This document shows, in pieces, positions 17,088-27,300 of a DNA stretch of 64,000 nt. The DNA lies in the NCBI RefSeq assembly GCF_900103665.1, contig NZ_FNGY01000011.1, positions 124,001 to 188,000 of the forward strand. Reading direction: 5' to 3'. Both the position numbers and the translations under genes were made by a program. The notes beneath the pieces were generated by a model, which was not told the DNA's origin, made no database searches, and saw only the letters and a program-made list of their open reading frames with translations. The DNA comes from Pedobacter steynii (GTDB lineage Bacteria; Bacteroidota; Bacteroidia; Sphingobacteriales; Sphingobacteriaceae). The first letter of the stretch is position 1; each line of letters starts with the position of its first letter.

Positions 17088-19415
17088 ATGAAACGTAATT
17101 TACTGCTATTTGCTACACTCTTTTTTGCCATAAACACCTATGCCCAACATTTAAACAACCCAGGCTCAAACCATGGAAATAAATTTGAGCAACTGGGAAC
17201 CATCATTTCAGACCCGAATTCTTACCGCTCGGCCTCCGGTGCACCTGGTCCGGCATATTGGCAACAACGGGCAGACTATGAAATCAATGCCACACTCGAC
17301 GAGAAAAACTTACGCCTTACCGGTTCAGAAACAATCACTTATTATAACAATTCGCCCGATCCACTGAGTTACCTCTGGGTACAACTCGATGAAAATGAAC
17401 ATAAAGCAACCAGCGACAATAAGCTGACTGAAACGAGTAAAATGAGCGATCAGATGGATTATCAGTCGCTTTCCGGTATTATAGGCGAAGCAAATGATCT
17501 TGGTGTAAAAATCATCAAGGTAACGGACGAAAAAGGAACCCCACTTCCTTATACCATCAACAATACCATGATGCGGATCGACCTTCCCGCCACGCTTCAA
17601 CCAAAGGGGAAATACAAGTTAAATATCACCTGGGACTATAAGATATCGAACAGAATGACTGTCGGCGGCAGGGGTGGTTACGAATACTTTGCTGAAGACG
17701 ATAATTACCTTTTTACCATTACCCAATGGTTCCCTAGAATGGCAGTGTATTCAGACGTGCAAGGCTGGCAGAACAAGCAATTCGAAGGCAGAGGAGAATT
17801 TGCATTGGTATTTGGCAATTACAAAGTTAACATGACCGTTCCCGCAGACCACGTAGTTGGTGCAACCGGTGAATGTCAAAACTATGCACAAGTGTTGAAC
17901 AGCGGTAGCCTGAAAAGATGGAATGCTGCCCAAACAGCAACATCCCCTGTAGAGATTGTCAATCTTGAGGAGGTAAAATCTGCCATGACAAAAAAGTCAA
18001 CGGCAAAAAAGACCTGGACTTATACTGCTGAAAACGTGAGGGACTTTGCATGGGTATCGTCCCGCAGGTTGGTATGGGATGCGATGGCAACTCACATCAA
18101 TGGAAAAAAGATTATGGCCATGTCTTATTATGGTCCTGAAGCCTATCCATTATATAATAAGTATTCGACAAAGGTGATCGCACATACCTTAAAAGTATAT
18201 TCAAAACATACCATTCCCTACCCTTATCCGGTAGCGATCTCTGTAGAGGCTGCAAACGGGATGGAATATCCGATGATCTGTTTCAACTATGGCCGTGCGG
18301 AAAAAGATGGAACCTATACAGAAGCCATTAAATATGGAATGATCGGTGTGATCATCCATGAAGTAGGACATAATTTCTTTCCCATGATCGTCAACTCTGA
18401 TGAAAGGCAATGGTCGTGGATGGATGAAGGGCTTAATACTTTTTGCCAGTATATGGCGGAGCAGGAATGGGACAATAACTATCCTTCACAGCGCGGCCCT
18501 GCACATAAGATCGTGGATTACATGAAAATGCCTAAAGATCAGCTGGAGCCGATCATGACCAATTCAGAAAACATCATCAACTTTGGTGCAAATGCTTATG
18601 CAAAACCGGCCACAGCACTGAATATCCTAAGAGAAACTGTAATGGGCAGGGAGTTATTCGACTATGCCTTCAAGGAATATGCGAAACGATGGGCATTTAA
18701 ACACCCTACTCCTGCAGACCTGTTCAGAACGATGGAAGATGCTTCAGCGGTAGATCTTGATTGGTTTTGGAGAGGCTGGTTTTTCGGAACTGATCCGGTA
18801 GATATTGCTTTAAATGATGTTCGCTATTACCGCATGAACAGCATGAAACAAGCAGAAGAGAACAAGGTAGATAAGAAGACATTTGAAAAAAACAATGACA
18901 ACATCAGCAGGGGAAGAAACCGTTCTGAAGGCGTAAAGTTTGCAGTAGAGCAGGACACAACGCTACAGGATTTTTACAACAAATTTAACCGTTTTGAAGT
19001 CAGCAAGACTGCTGATGAGCAATTTCAAAAGTATTATACTTCCTTATCTCCCAATGAGAAAAAACTATATGAGCGCAAGAAAAACTTCTATGAGCTTGAT
19101 TTTTCAAATGAGGGAGGATTGGTGATGCCGATCATTATCGAATGGACTTTTACTGATGGAACTAAAGAAGTAGACCGCATCCCTGCTTATATCTGGAGAA
19201 AAGACGAGAACAAAGTGACTAAAGTTTTTGCTAAAGATAAAGAAGTGGTTGCAGTACAGCTTGATCCTTACCGCGAAACTGCCGATATCAATGAGAATAA
19301 CAACTCATGGCCGAGAAAAGCTAAACCTTCAAGATTTGAATTGTTTAAGCAACAGCAATCCCCGAGAGGAGCTTCTGCGGGGCCGAACCCAATGCAACAG
19401 TCCAGGCAAAATTAA
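17088..19415 (+). CDS. M1-family zinc metallopeptidase, exported
   Basis: 775 residues. A signal peptide ends around INTYAQ. The N-terminal half is beta-rich as in aminopeptidase N relatives. The zinc site is HEVGH followed 18 residues later by Glu (HEVGH...SWMDEGLN), exactly the HExxH-x18-E pattern of family M1. The substrate loop reads NGMEYP instead of the canonical GAMEN, a form common in the Bacteroidota members. The C-terminal part has a Lys/Glu/Asn-rich stretch and a basic, Gln/Pro-rich tail. It probably trims peptides in the periplasm. It follows the HupE-like gene by 52 bases. Confidence 0.9.
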   Translation: MKRNLLLFATLFFAINTYAQHLNNPGSNHGNKFEQLGTIISDPNSYRSASGAPGPAYWQQRADYEINATLDEKNLRLTGSETITYYNNSPDPLSYLWVQLDENEHKATSDNKLTETSKMSDQMDYQSLSGIIGEANDLGVKIIKVTDEKGTPLPYTINNTMMRIDLPATLQPKGKYKLNITWDYKISNRMTVGGRGGYEYFAEDDNYLFTITQWFPRMAVYSDVQGWQNKQFEGRGEFALVFGNYKVNMTVPADHVVGATGECQNYAQVLNSGSLKRWNAAQTATSPVEIVNLEEVKSAMTKKSTAKKTWTYTAENVRDFAWVSSRRLVWDAMATHINGKKIMAMSYYGPEAYPLYNKYSTKVIAHTLKVYSKHTIPYPYPVAISVEAANGMEYPMICFNYGRAEKDGTYTEAIKYGMIGVIIHEVGHNFFPMIVNSDERQWSWMDEGLNTFCQYMAEQEWDNNYPSQRGPAHKIVDYMKMPKDQLEPIMTNSENIINFGANAYAKPATALNILRETVMGRELFDYAFKEYAKRWAFKHPTPADLFRTMEDASAVDLDWFWRGWFFGTDPVDIALNDVRYYRMNSMKQAEENKVDKKTFEKNNDNISRGRNRSEGVKFAVEQDTTLQDFYNKFNRFEVSKTADEQFQKYYTSLSPNEKKLYERKKNFYELDFSNEGGLVMPIIIEWTFTDGTKEVDRIPAYIWRKDENKVTKVFAKDKEVVAVQLDPYRETADINENNNSWPRKAKPSRFELFKQQQSPRGASAGPNPMQQSRQN

Positions 19416-19422
19416 AACAGCA

Positions 19423-19468
19423 ATTCCTTTTGTCTTGTATCATTAAGCGCATACAAGACAAAAGGAAT
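19423..19468. terminator. Long hairpin between convergent genes
   Basis: A perfect 18-bp inverted repeat (ATTCCTTTTGTCTTGTAT and its complement) with a 10-base loop lies between the M1 gene and the minus-strand DUF1772 gene, two bases from the latter's stop. No T run follows on either side, so it may act through RNA stability or as an inefficient two-way terminator. Confidence 0.6.
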
Positions 19469-19469
19469 C

Positions 19470-19964
19470 TTAGCCTTTCCTTAGGCAGGCAATCACCAAT
19501 AATACCAATGGGCACACCGAACAAATGGTCCTGATCGTATGCCAGTTGTTCCAGGGTCCTGCAAAAGCTTCACGCATCATTTTAGCTTGTTCCAGCGATG
19601 ATCCCTGTAAAGAAAATCCATCCAGCTGGTTATTCAAAGGGATATTGCCCACAATGGTTACCCCAAAACTTCCGACAATAAAAATTACTGATGCCGCGAA
19701 TATCCATCCAAATTTAGGAGAACCGGTTTGTCTGCGATAGGCCAGCGTTGCCAGAACCAAAAATAGAGGACTCCCTAAAAAACTAAAGAGAAACACCGGG
19801 TTTACGATCGCCTTATTGATCTCCTGCATCGCCAGGAGATACTGCGTATCCGGCAAATGCCTAAAAGCAAGATTTATGGATACCGAAAAAGCATAGAACA
19901 ATCCCGCCATTAAAGCGGTCGTGATGGTGGCCAGAGCCAGTAAAAGAGAGGAATACCTGATCAT
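19470..19964 (-). CDS. DUF1772 family membrane protein
   Basis: 164 residues with four hydrophobic segments (at the N-terminus, about 55-75, 85-105 and at the C-terminus). The pattern GLFYAFSVSINLAF near the start and FAGPWNNWHTIRT before the last helix matches DUF1772, the group that includes fungal anthrone oxygenase. The bacterial function is unknown. It lies 14 bases after the NAD(P)-binding gene on the same strand and probably belongs to one transcript with it. Confidence 0.8.
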   Translation of the reverse strand: MIRYSSLLLALATITTALMAGLFYAFSVSINLAFRHLPDTQYLLAMQEINKAIVNPVFLFSFLGSPLFLVLATLAYRRQTGSPKFGWIFAASVIFIVGSFGVTIVGNIPLNNQLDGFSLQGSSLEQAKMMREAFAGPWNNWHTIRTICSVCPLVLLVIACLRKG

Positions 19965-19978
19965 ATAGAAATTCTGAT

Positions 19979-20617
19979 TTAATAAGACACGCCCGGAGTC
20001 TGGTGCACATAGGTCCGGTCACTTAATTGTTTCAACATAAAGTCGGCCACATCAGCGCGGGAGACTTCTACCTGAATATTTTTATCTGTAGCAGCAAAGC
20101 CATGTTGGTATACCCCCGTTTTAGCCTTATCTGTCAGGTTTCCCGGACGGACAATCACCCAGTCCAGTTTGCTTTTTTTAATATGCTGCTCCTGAAGCTC
20201 GTGGTCTTTAAATGTTTTCCTGAGTACAAAAGGAACAATGATATATTTGAAAATAAATGAGGTCTTGTCCAACACTTTTAAACTATCCCCGTAACCCAGG
20301 GAAGTCTGACAGATCAGCCGTTGGATTCCCGTACTTTCCATCGCCTCAATGATGTTCTTTGTGCCCTGAGAACGCATTACTCCTACCTTATTTGCCGGAG
20401 AACCCAGCGCCGATAAAATCGCATCCTGTCCTTGCATTGCAGGAATCAGCGATTCCCGGTTCATCACATCTCCCTTAAAAGTTTTCAGATTTGGATGTTG
20501 GAGGGATAACTTCGATGGATCACGCACAAATGCGGTTACCGTATGTCCTTGTTCAAGTGCCTGTTCTACGATGTGGCGCCCTGTACCGCCTGTTGATCCG
20601 AAAATAAGTAATTTCAT
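19979..20617 (-). CDS. NAD(P)-binding SDR-like protein (NmrA/BVR-B type)
   Basis: 212 residues. The N-terminal Rossmann motif is GSTGGTGRHIVEQAL, followed by VTAFVRDPSKL and the NAD-binding-10 type DAILSALGSP. No YxxxK pair is present, as usual for this atypical SDR group (NmrA-like, biliverdin reductase B-like). The substrate is unknown. It sits between the AraC regulator (68 bases upstream) and the DUF1772 gene, an arrangement that suggests a small regulated redox unit. Confidence 0.8.
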   Translation of the reverse strand: MKLLIFGSTGGTGRHIVEQALEQGHTVTAFVRDPSKLSLQHPNLKTFKGDVMNRESLIPAMQGQDAILSALGSPANKVGVMRSQGTKNIIEAMESTGIQRLICQTSLGYGDSLKVLDKTSFIFKYIIVPFVLRKTFKDHELQEQHIKKSKLDWVIVRPGNLTDKAKTGVYQHGFAATDKNIQVEVSRADVADFMLKQLSDRTYVHQTPGVSY

Positions 20618-20685
20618 ATGCTGTCTTTTTTAAGACAATATTACGCCTGCTCAGATTCTAAAAATAGAACAAAACCGACAAGGTT

Positions 20686-21489
20686 CTATTTTATCAGTTC
20701 GGGGAAGTTATCGGCAACATGAGGCGCCTGTTTTTGGTATTGATAGGGGGAGAAACCTGCAAATTCTTTGAAAGTCCGAATAAAATGAGATTGATCGGAA
20801 TAGCCATTTTCATAAGCTATGTCGGAGAGCTTTTCATATTCATTATTTTTCAGCTGACTCAAAGAAGCCTGAAAGCCACAAATCCGGGAAAACATTTTTG
20901 GAGAAATACCGACATGCTGTTTGAACTTCCTTTCGAGACTCCGCTCCGACACTTTCAAGTCTTTTTGTAATGCTTTCAGGGAAATCGTTCCTTTCGAACG
21001 GATCATCATCGATAAGACGTAATCCGTCTGCGCATCTATTTTATGATCATTTTTACGAATCTGGGCAAAAATATAGGCACAAAGCATATTGATCTGCTCG
21101 GATACATTCCCCATATTCAGCAATTGCTCCCTTAAATAATATCCCTGTTCGGTAGCAAACAAGTCCAGATCAATACAGGTATCCGTTAACTCATTTGCAT
21201 TTAAGCCAAAAACAGATTTCAGGGCATTCGGAAAAAAGCAAATGCCTATCATCCTGGATTTCCCAATTGAGATTTCTGCATGGGTGGTCGCCTGCCCATA
21301 CAATAAGACATTAGGCATCTCTTTGTTGTTCTGTTCAAACAATCCGGCTGCCCCATTTTGAAAGATTAAGCCAGGGCTACCGTCTGCGATAACTCTGAAT
21401 TGGTGATTCATTACCCCAATCTCCAATGTCCAGATATAACGGACATAGTTACTAAGGTATGCCGGAGCAGGAATTTGTTCGTACCTCAT
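20686..21489 (-). CDS. AraC-family transcriptional regulator
   Basis: 267 residues. The N-terminal part (MRYEQIPAPAYLSNYVRYIW...) is the DUF6597-type sensing domain common in Bacteroidota AraC proteins. Residues ~165-255 hold the two helix-turn-helix motifs (TISLKALQKDLKVSERSLERKF and LSDIAYENGYSDQSHFIRTFKEF, with the family ending GFSPYQY). It likely controls the two genes just downstream (NAD(P)-binding protein and DUF1772). The ligand is unknown. Confidence 0.88.
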   Translation of the reverse strand: MRYEQIPAPAYLSNYVRYIWTLEIGVMNHQFRVIADGSPGLIFQNGAAGLFEQNNKEMPNVLLYGQATTHAEISIGKSRMIGICFFPNALKSVFGLNANELTDTCIDLDLFATEQGYYLREQLLNMGNVSEQINMLCAYIFAQIRKNDHKIDAQTDYVLSMMIRSKGTISLKALQKDLKVSERSLERKFKQHVGISPKMFSRICGFQASLSQLKNNEYEKLSDIAYENGYSDQSHFIRTFKEFAGFSPYQYQKQAPHVADNFPELIK

Positions 21490-21564
21490 CTTCGTATCAC
21501 AACAGGGTTTTGGTAGTTTTTGAATAAATTTATCTCTAATTATTTAAAAATCAAAGCAATCCTA

Positions 21565-21957
21565 CTATTGATTCTCCAGCAGCACATCTCCCCAGGCATT
21601 CAATTGCCATAATATCTTAACCAGACTATTTCCGGTTTCAGTTAAATGATATTCCACTTCCAATGGCTTCAGTTTGACGATCTGTTTTGTCACAAGTCCG
21701 CTTTCTTCCAGTTCCTTTAACTGCCGGCTTAAAACCCTGCGGTTAATATCGGCAATGTGATAAAAGAACTCGCTTGGCCGTCTCAGTCCTTGCTGCAAAT
21801 GCCAGACAATAGGAATTTTCCATTTCCCGCTAATCGTATTTACGGCATGTTCCAGAGCACAGATTTTATTGTCGGCTACACGGATCTTATTTTTCATCTC
21901 CAAAGCGGGTTTATGAATGTCTTCTGCGGATGGCAGGGTAGGACAATTTTGTCCCAT
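21565..21957 (-). CDS. HxlR-family transcriptional regulator
   Basis: 130 residues. The winged helix of HxlR/MarR-like type is clear: CALEHAVNTISGKWKIPIVWHL, then RRPSEFFYHIADINRRVLSRQLKELEESGLV. The Cys before the first helix is the conserved redox or electrophile-sensing position in several family members. A shorter start at MKNKIRV (about residue 22) is possible, since residues 1-21 do not look like the family. It is divergent from the SnoaL-like gene with 54 bases between starts, so that gene is its likely target. Confidence 0.88.
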   Translation of the reverse strand: MGQNCPTLPSAEDIHKPALEMKNKIRVADNKICALEHAVNTISGKWKIPIVWHLQQGLRRPSEFFYHIADINRRVLSRQLKELEESGLVTKQIVKLKPLEVEYHLTETGNSLVKILWQLNAWGDVLLENQ

Positions 21958-22011
21958 ATTGACATTACAGTTAATACGGCCGAATTTAGCATTTCAAATA
22001 AAATTAAAGAA

Positions 22012-22368
22012 ATGAAAGAAAAAGTAGCCCTCAGAAATCAGCAGTTTAACCAATACGTAAATGAGAAAAACAATGCGCAATTGTCTGAACTTTATACGGA
22101 AGATGCCCTCATTTTCCCACCGAAACAACCCGCAGTTCAAGGCAAAGAAAAAATCAGCGATTTCTTTGGGGCGGTATTCAATCAGGGGATCAATAAAGGC
22201 GACTTTTCCACCAACGAGATTCGCATTGAAGGAAACTTTGCCTATGAAACAGGAAATTACTTCCTTTTTGCAGGAGAAGGACAGCTGGTTGCACAAGGAC
22301 ATTATATGTATGTCTGGAAATACGTTGATGGAGAATGGTATATACATCAGGACATTTGGAACGACTAA
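22012..22368 (+). CDS. SnoaL/DUF4440-like NTF2-fold protein
   Basis: 118 residues from the ATG at 22012. The open frame reaches 255 bases further upstream, but that part lies inside the opposite-strand HxlR gene, so this start is chosen. The sequence has the NTF2-like pattern of YVNEKNNAQLSELYTEDALIFPP, a central helix GKEKISDFFGAVF and final strands with YMYVWKYVDGEWYIHQDIW. Such proteins are small ketosteroid-isomerase-like enzymes or binding proteins. Divergence from HxlR suggests control by it. Confidence 0.8.
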   Translation: MKEKVALRNQQFNQYVNEKNNAQLSELYTEDALIFPPKQPAVQGKEKISDFFGAVFNQGINKGDFSTNEIRIEGNFAYETGNYFLFAGEGQLVAQGHYMYVWKYVDGEWYIHQDIWND

Positions 22369-22475
22369 AAAAGAGATTTCCGGTTAAAAAATCATGAAAT
22401 AATTATTACCTTTTTTAGGAATGAACTTTCCTGGAGATTAGCGGTTATCTTTAATAAAAAATAACCCCATCTACC

Positions 22476-22874
22476 ATGGAAAACCAAATTTTACCAGAAC
22501 TGTCGACTAAGATTCAGGGCCTCTTCTACCTAAGTGAGTCTGAGGCCCCCTTAGTAATTGAGAAGCTCGGAGTGCTTCCAAAAGAACAACTGAATGCAAA
22601 GATCGCAGAATTGAACGCAGCGGCTCCTGAAGCCTTAATCAACGTAAAACCAGAAGACTTTTTTGAAAAGATCTTAAAAAGTGCAGACCCTAACGACGAC
22701 ATTGTTGTGGCCAATGCCAACAAATTCCAGGAGCTTCATACTTTTCTAAAAGGTAATTTCTCCGGAATCCAGGTAACCCGGATCGAAGACGGCGTAAAAG
22801 TTCCGATCATTATTACGGCATTCTTACCAGACAACACCTGTATTGCACTCACTACTTATGCTATAGAATCTTAA
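22476..22874 (+). CDS. NuiA-like nuclease A inhibitor
   Basis: 132 residues without a signal peptide. The sequence (LSESEAPLVIEKLG near the start, FFEKILKSADPND in the middle, IPIIITAFLPDNTCIALTTYAIES at the end) matches the nuclease A inhibitor-like family. Anabaena NuiA binds and blocks the non-specific nuclease NucA in the cytoplasm. The next gene, 18 bases downstream, codes for a secreted nuclease of exactly the NucA type, which supports an inhibitor-nuclease pair made from one transcript. Confidence 0.8.
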   Translation: MENQILPELSTKIQGLFYLSESEAPLVIEKLGVLPKEQLNAKIAELNAAAPEALINVKPEDFFEKILKSADPNDDIVVANANKFQELHTFLKGNFSGIQVTRIEDGVKVPIIITAFLPDNTCIALTTYAIES

Positions 22875-22892
22875 CTCATCCATCCTATCCCT

Positions 22893-24263
22893 ATGAAAAA
22901 TTTCATGAAACATTGCTATGTGCTGGGCATGCTATGCCTGGTACTGGCCTCCTGTAAAAAAGAAGCTCAACCAGAGCTAACGGAACACCAACACAACTCA
23001 GCTGTCGCTGCCATACACACAGAAAGTACTCAATTGTTAACAGAAGGCTTAGAAACCGGCAGCAAGGGTGCTTATGCTTCGGCTTCAGTTACCCTGGGCT
23101 CAGGCTCCTGGACGCTGGACGAGGCCCTGATCGGCAATAGCGCCGCGGATGTAAAATCAGGAAGCCAGTCGGCCAGAATCCGCAATACAGGTTCCCTTTC
23201 TATGAACTTTAACATTACCGCGGGCGATAGCACTACCATTAAAATTGACCATGCTAAATATGGCTCAGATGCGTCCAGTACCTGGCAGTTATGGATCTCT
23301 ACAAATGGCGGTACAAGTTACACACAAGTTGGCAGTACCATTACCACCAGCAGTAGTACCTTACAAACCGCAACTTTCCAGGTTACCAATACCGGCAATA
23401 TCCGCCTCTCTGTACGTAAAATTTCAGGTGGCACCAACCGGATTAACATCGACAACATCAGTGTAAGTACAGGTACTGGTGGCGGAACAAACCCAGGTGG
23501 GGGAACCGCAGGAGATGACAGCCATTTATTATTGGGCAATCCGAATGGCGCAGTAGCAAACATTACCTCTCCAAATAATTATCTGATGGATCAGACCTAT
23601 TATACCATCGCCTACAACCGCGACAGAGGAACACCAAACTGGGTGAGCTGGCATATCCAGTCGTCGGATATTGGGAGCACCCCAAGAACCAATGATTTCA
23701 GAGCTGATTCCGCTTTACCTTCAGGCTGGTACCAGGTGCAAAACAGCAGTTATTCGGGATCTGGATTTGACAGAGGACACAATTGTCCGTCCGGCGACAG
23801 AACCTCTTCGACCGCAGCCAACTCTTCTACCTTCTTAATGACCAATATGATTCCTCAGGCACCGAACAACAACCAGCAAACCTGGGAAGGTCTGGAAAGC
23901 TATACCCGCAGCCTGGTAAGTGCTGGCAATGAAGTTTATGTGATCGCTGGTTCTTATGGAACAGGTGGTACAGGCTCAAATGGCGGAGTAACCAATACCA
24001 TCAATAATGGTAATGTGACCGTTCCATCTAATGTCTGGAAAATCATCGTTGTATTACCAAATGGAAACAATGACATCAGCAGAATTACCAGCACCACAAG
24101 AGTGATCGCCATCAATACGCCAAATACAAATACCATTAACAGCGACTGGAAGACTTACAGAACTTCAGTGAACAGTATTGAAACAGCAACAGGCTATAGC
24201 TTCTTTGCAAGTATCCCTGCAACAATCCGTACTGCGCTTAAGCAAAATGTAGACAACCAATAA
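22893..24263 (+). CDS. Exported DNA/RNA non-specific endonuclease, lipoprotein
   Basis: 456 residues. The signal ends LASC (Cys about 21). Residues ~60-190 form a beta-sandwich like carbohydrate- or surface-binding modules (SARIRNTGSLSMNF, INIDNISV), followed by a Gly/Thr linker. From ~205 the NUC domain begins; the catalytic DRGH is in GFDRGHNCPSGDRT, followed by the Asn-rich MTNMIPQAPNNNQQTWEGLE that holds the metal-binding Asn. This matches NucA/Serratia-type nucleases, which cut DNA and RNA. Anchored outside the cytoplasm it could feed on nucleic acids or attack neighbours; the inhibitor upstream would protect the producing cell. Confidence 0.9.
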   Translation: MKNFMKHCYVLGMLCLVLASCKKEAQPELTEHQHNSAVAAIHTESTQLLTEGLETGSKGAYASASVTLGSGSWTLDEALIGNSAADVKSGSQSARIRNTGSLSMNFNITAGDSTTIKIDHAKYGSDASSTWQLWISTNGGTSYTQVGSTITTSSSTLQTATFQVTNTGNIRLSVRKISGGTNRINIDNISVSTGTGGGTNPGGGTAGDDSHLLLGNPNGAVANITSPNNYLMDQTYYTIAYNRDRGTPNWVSWHIQSSDIGSTPRTNDFRADSALPSGWYQVQNSSYSGSGFDRGHNCPSGDRTSSTAANSSTFLMTNMIPQAPNNNQQTWEGLESYTRSLVSAGNEVYVIAGSYGTGGTGSNGGVTNTINNGNVTVPSNVWKIIVVLPNGNNDISRITSTTRVIAINTPNTNTINSDWKTYRTSVNSIETATGYSFFASIPATIRTALKQNVDNQ

Positions 24264-24280
24264 GAAAAAACCTATATACT

Positions 24281-24313
24281 AAAAAAGCCGCCCTATGTTA
24301 GGGCGGCTTTTTT
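24281..24313. terminator. Two-way terminator
   Basis: A perfect 14-bp stem (AAAAAAGCCGCCCT with AGGGCGGCTTTTTT, loop ATGTT) with A and T runs on the two sides serves both the nuclease gene and the convergent parC gene. Confidence 0.92.
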
Positions 24314-24327
24314 GTTGGTATTGGAAA

Positions 24328-27300
24328 TTAAAATAATCCCAACTGTCCTTTATTGTCTATGTCAACATCATCAGGATTTGTAATCTCTAATGTGATTTTT
24401 TTTACTGGTTTTGAATCATTCCATGCCTTTTTAGGCTTTTCCGGAGCCACAGCTTTCTCTTCAACAGGTGCTGTCTGGGGTTCAGGAGTTTCCGCCAGAG
24501 GTTCTGCTACAACCGGAAGGCTTTCTTTCGGTTGCTCCTCAATAGCTGGCTCAACAACAGGCAACTCCGTAACAGGTTTTACTGCTTTAGGTACTATAAA
24601 GGCTTTCTTCTTAACAACCGGCTCTTTTACAACTACATCTTTTGCAATCGGTTCTGGCGTAATTTTTTCTTCTACAATTGGCTCTGGAGCAATCGGTTCT
24701 GGCGCAACGTCCGCAACAGCTGGTTCTCCAGCCGGAGTGTCTGCAATGGTTTTTTCCGCTACCGGCGCTGCTACAACAGCTTCGTCAGAAACCGTCTTTT
24801 CAACCAATACCTTTTTAGCTTTCGTAGCCACAGGCTTCGCAGGAACTTTTTCCTCTTTTTCCTCAGCAACATCCTCTGGACTCCCCTCTTCAGTTACTGC
24901 CAAAGCTTCTTCTTCAGTTACCTCCAAAACCTCCTCTGCTATTTCCGGAAGGCTGGATTCATCTTCAGCGCTTAAGGCGACTGTAAATTCCGGAACATCA
25001 GCAGGCTCAATCTCTTCCTCATCAACAGACGCACTATCCTCAGCTCCCTGATCAGGTTCCGAATCCCCATCCTCTGTTGCTTCCTCTTCAGTTACAGCTT
25101 TTCCTTCTTCGATCAATTCTTCTTCCTCCTGGTTGAAGATCTCTATATTCTGAACATCATGCTGTGTCAGTCTGTTTCCGTTTGCGCGGATTCCCTTAAC
25201 GTCAATAAATTCTGCTAATACGATCTCCAATGTCTCAGGGATCTGTGTTTTACCTTTCAGTACATCCACTTTAAGCATGGCTTCCGGATTGCTCGTCAGG
25301 TGCAGGAATTTCGATCCGTTCTCTTCCGAGATTAAGCTGAGCTTCTTCCCTACGCCGATCGCTTCAAAAACAAAGCGCTTGATAAAGTGATTCTTAGCCT
25401 TTCCTTCATATTGCACCACCGTAAATGGCTTTTCTGCATCAAATTTCTGGATTAAAATCAGGTCCGCATCAAAATGGTTGCTCAGTTCAAAAGTACTCAG
25501 CTCGTACCAGCCATCTCTATGCACCTGAAGGATCTTATCATCCCCATCAAATTCACCAAGATATTTACCACGGCCATCTACATTCAGCCTTCTTAGCAAA
25601 TCATCATACCAGATCTTTAATCCCGACAAGGTTGAAACACCCTTACTTTTTAGCAATACCTTTTTGATCGGGTATTTAGACACAATATTTCCTTGCGAAC
25701 CACGCCCTTTAATTGCGATGTCCGCATAGTCCAGATCAAACTGGAGTTTCTTTAACTTCGTATGTGGTTTCAGTAAGATCGTTACGATCTCAGCTTCCCC
25801 ATTAGGGTTTGCAGTAAAGTATAAAACTTTAGATCCCTTACTTCCCTTAGTCAGGTCGTATTCCTTATCACGGGTTACCCCAACTACGGCAAAACGTTTG
25901 ACATAAGAAATGCCACTCGCCCCATCTTTATAGATCAGGTTATAAATCGTCCGCTCATCACCTTTCTTAAATACCTGGGCATGAAGAATTCCTTTACCCA
26001 CAAAATTCTTGTCGGCAACCTTGGTGATGATACATTTACCATCTTCCCTGAACACGATGATTTCATCCAGATCAGAACAATCGGCAATAAACTCATCTTT
26101 ACGCAAACCTGTTCCGATGAAACCATCTTCGCGGTTCATGTATAACTTCACATTGGCTAAAGCAACTTTCGATGCTTCCACCCTGTCGAACAAACGGATT
26201 TCCGTTTTACGCTCCCTGCCTTTGCTATATTTATCGAGTAACTTCTGAAACCAGGCAATGGCATATTCCGTCAGGTGACGCAAATGATTTTTAACCACTT
26301 TAATCTCATCCGCCAAAGATTTCATCTGCTCATCTGCTTTTTTCACATCAAAGCGGGTGATACTGCTCATCGGTTTATCGATCAGCTTTTTAAAATCTTC
26401 CGGTAGAATTTCCCGGTAGAGCTGTGGCATAAAAGGTGCGAATAATTTATTCAGCACTTCGACAACAACATCAAAGTTTCCTGAATTCTCGTATTCCGCA
26501 TTTTTATACATCCCTTCCTGGATAAAGATCTTTAGCAGGGAGCTAAAGAAAATTTTCTCCTGAAGTTCATGTAGTTTAATTTCTAATTCCTGTTTTAATA
26601 AAGCCTTGGTGTTTTGGGTATTCTCGGTAAGAATATCGTTCACACTCATAAAATGAGGCTTATCTCCTTTAATGATACAGGTATTCGGGGAGATCGAAAC
26701 TTCGCATGAAGTAAAAGCATAGAGGGCATCAATGGTTACATCAGGAGAAATTCCCGGAGCCAGCTGAACCACAATCTCCACATGTGCTGCGGTATTGTCT
26801 TCTATCTTCTTGATTTTGATCTTTCCTTTATCATTCGCAGACAAGATGCTATCGATCACAGAGCCTGTAGTGGTACTAAAAGGAATTTCCGTAATCACCA
26901 GTGTTTTCTTGTCTTTCTCCGTAATCTTGGCCCTTACCCTGATTTTACCGCCACGCATCCCCTCGTTATATGCAGAAAAATCTGCCATCCCTCCGGTAAA
27001 GAAATCGGGTAATATATTTGGGCGATGCCCTTTTAAAGCTTCAATCGAAGCCTCCAGCAATTCAATAAAATTGTGAGGCATGACTTTCGTTGCCAGACCC
27101 ACTGCAATACCTTCTGCTCCCTGTGCCAATAGCAAAGGAAACTTTACCGGCAAAGTGATCGGTTCGTTGTTACGGCCATCGTAGCTCAATTGCCATACCG
27201 TAGTATCCCCATTGAAGACCACTTCATTTGCAAACTTAGACAGGCGGGCTTCGATATAACGTGGTGCAGCAGCGCTATCCCCGGTAATCGGGTCGCCCCA

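Noticed and set aside
21757..22011. Upstream part of the SnoaL-like frame
   Set aside because: It overlaps the HxlR gene on the other strand, and the NTF2 fold begins only after the ATG at 22012.
24353..25051. Plus-strand frame of 232 codons rich in Ser, Thr and Ala
   Set aside because: It is the mirror of the Glu/Ala/Pro/Val-rich tail of parC, and low-complexity codons leave the opposite strand open.
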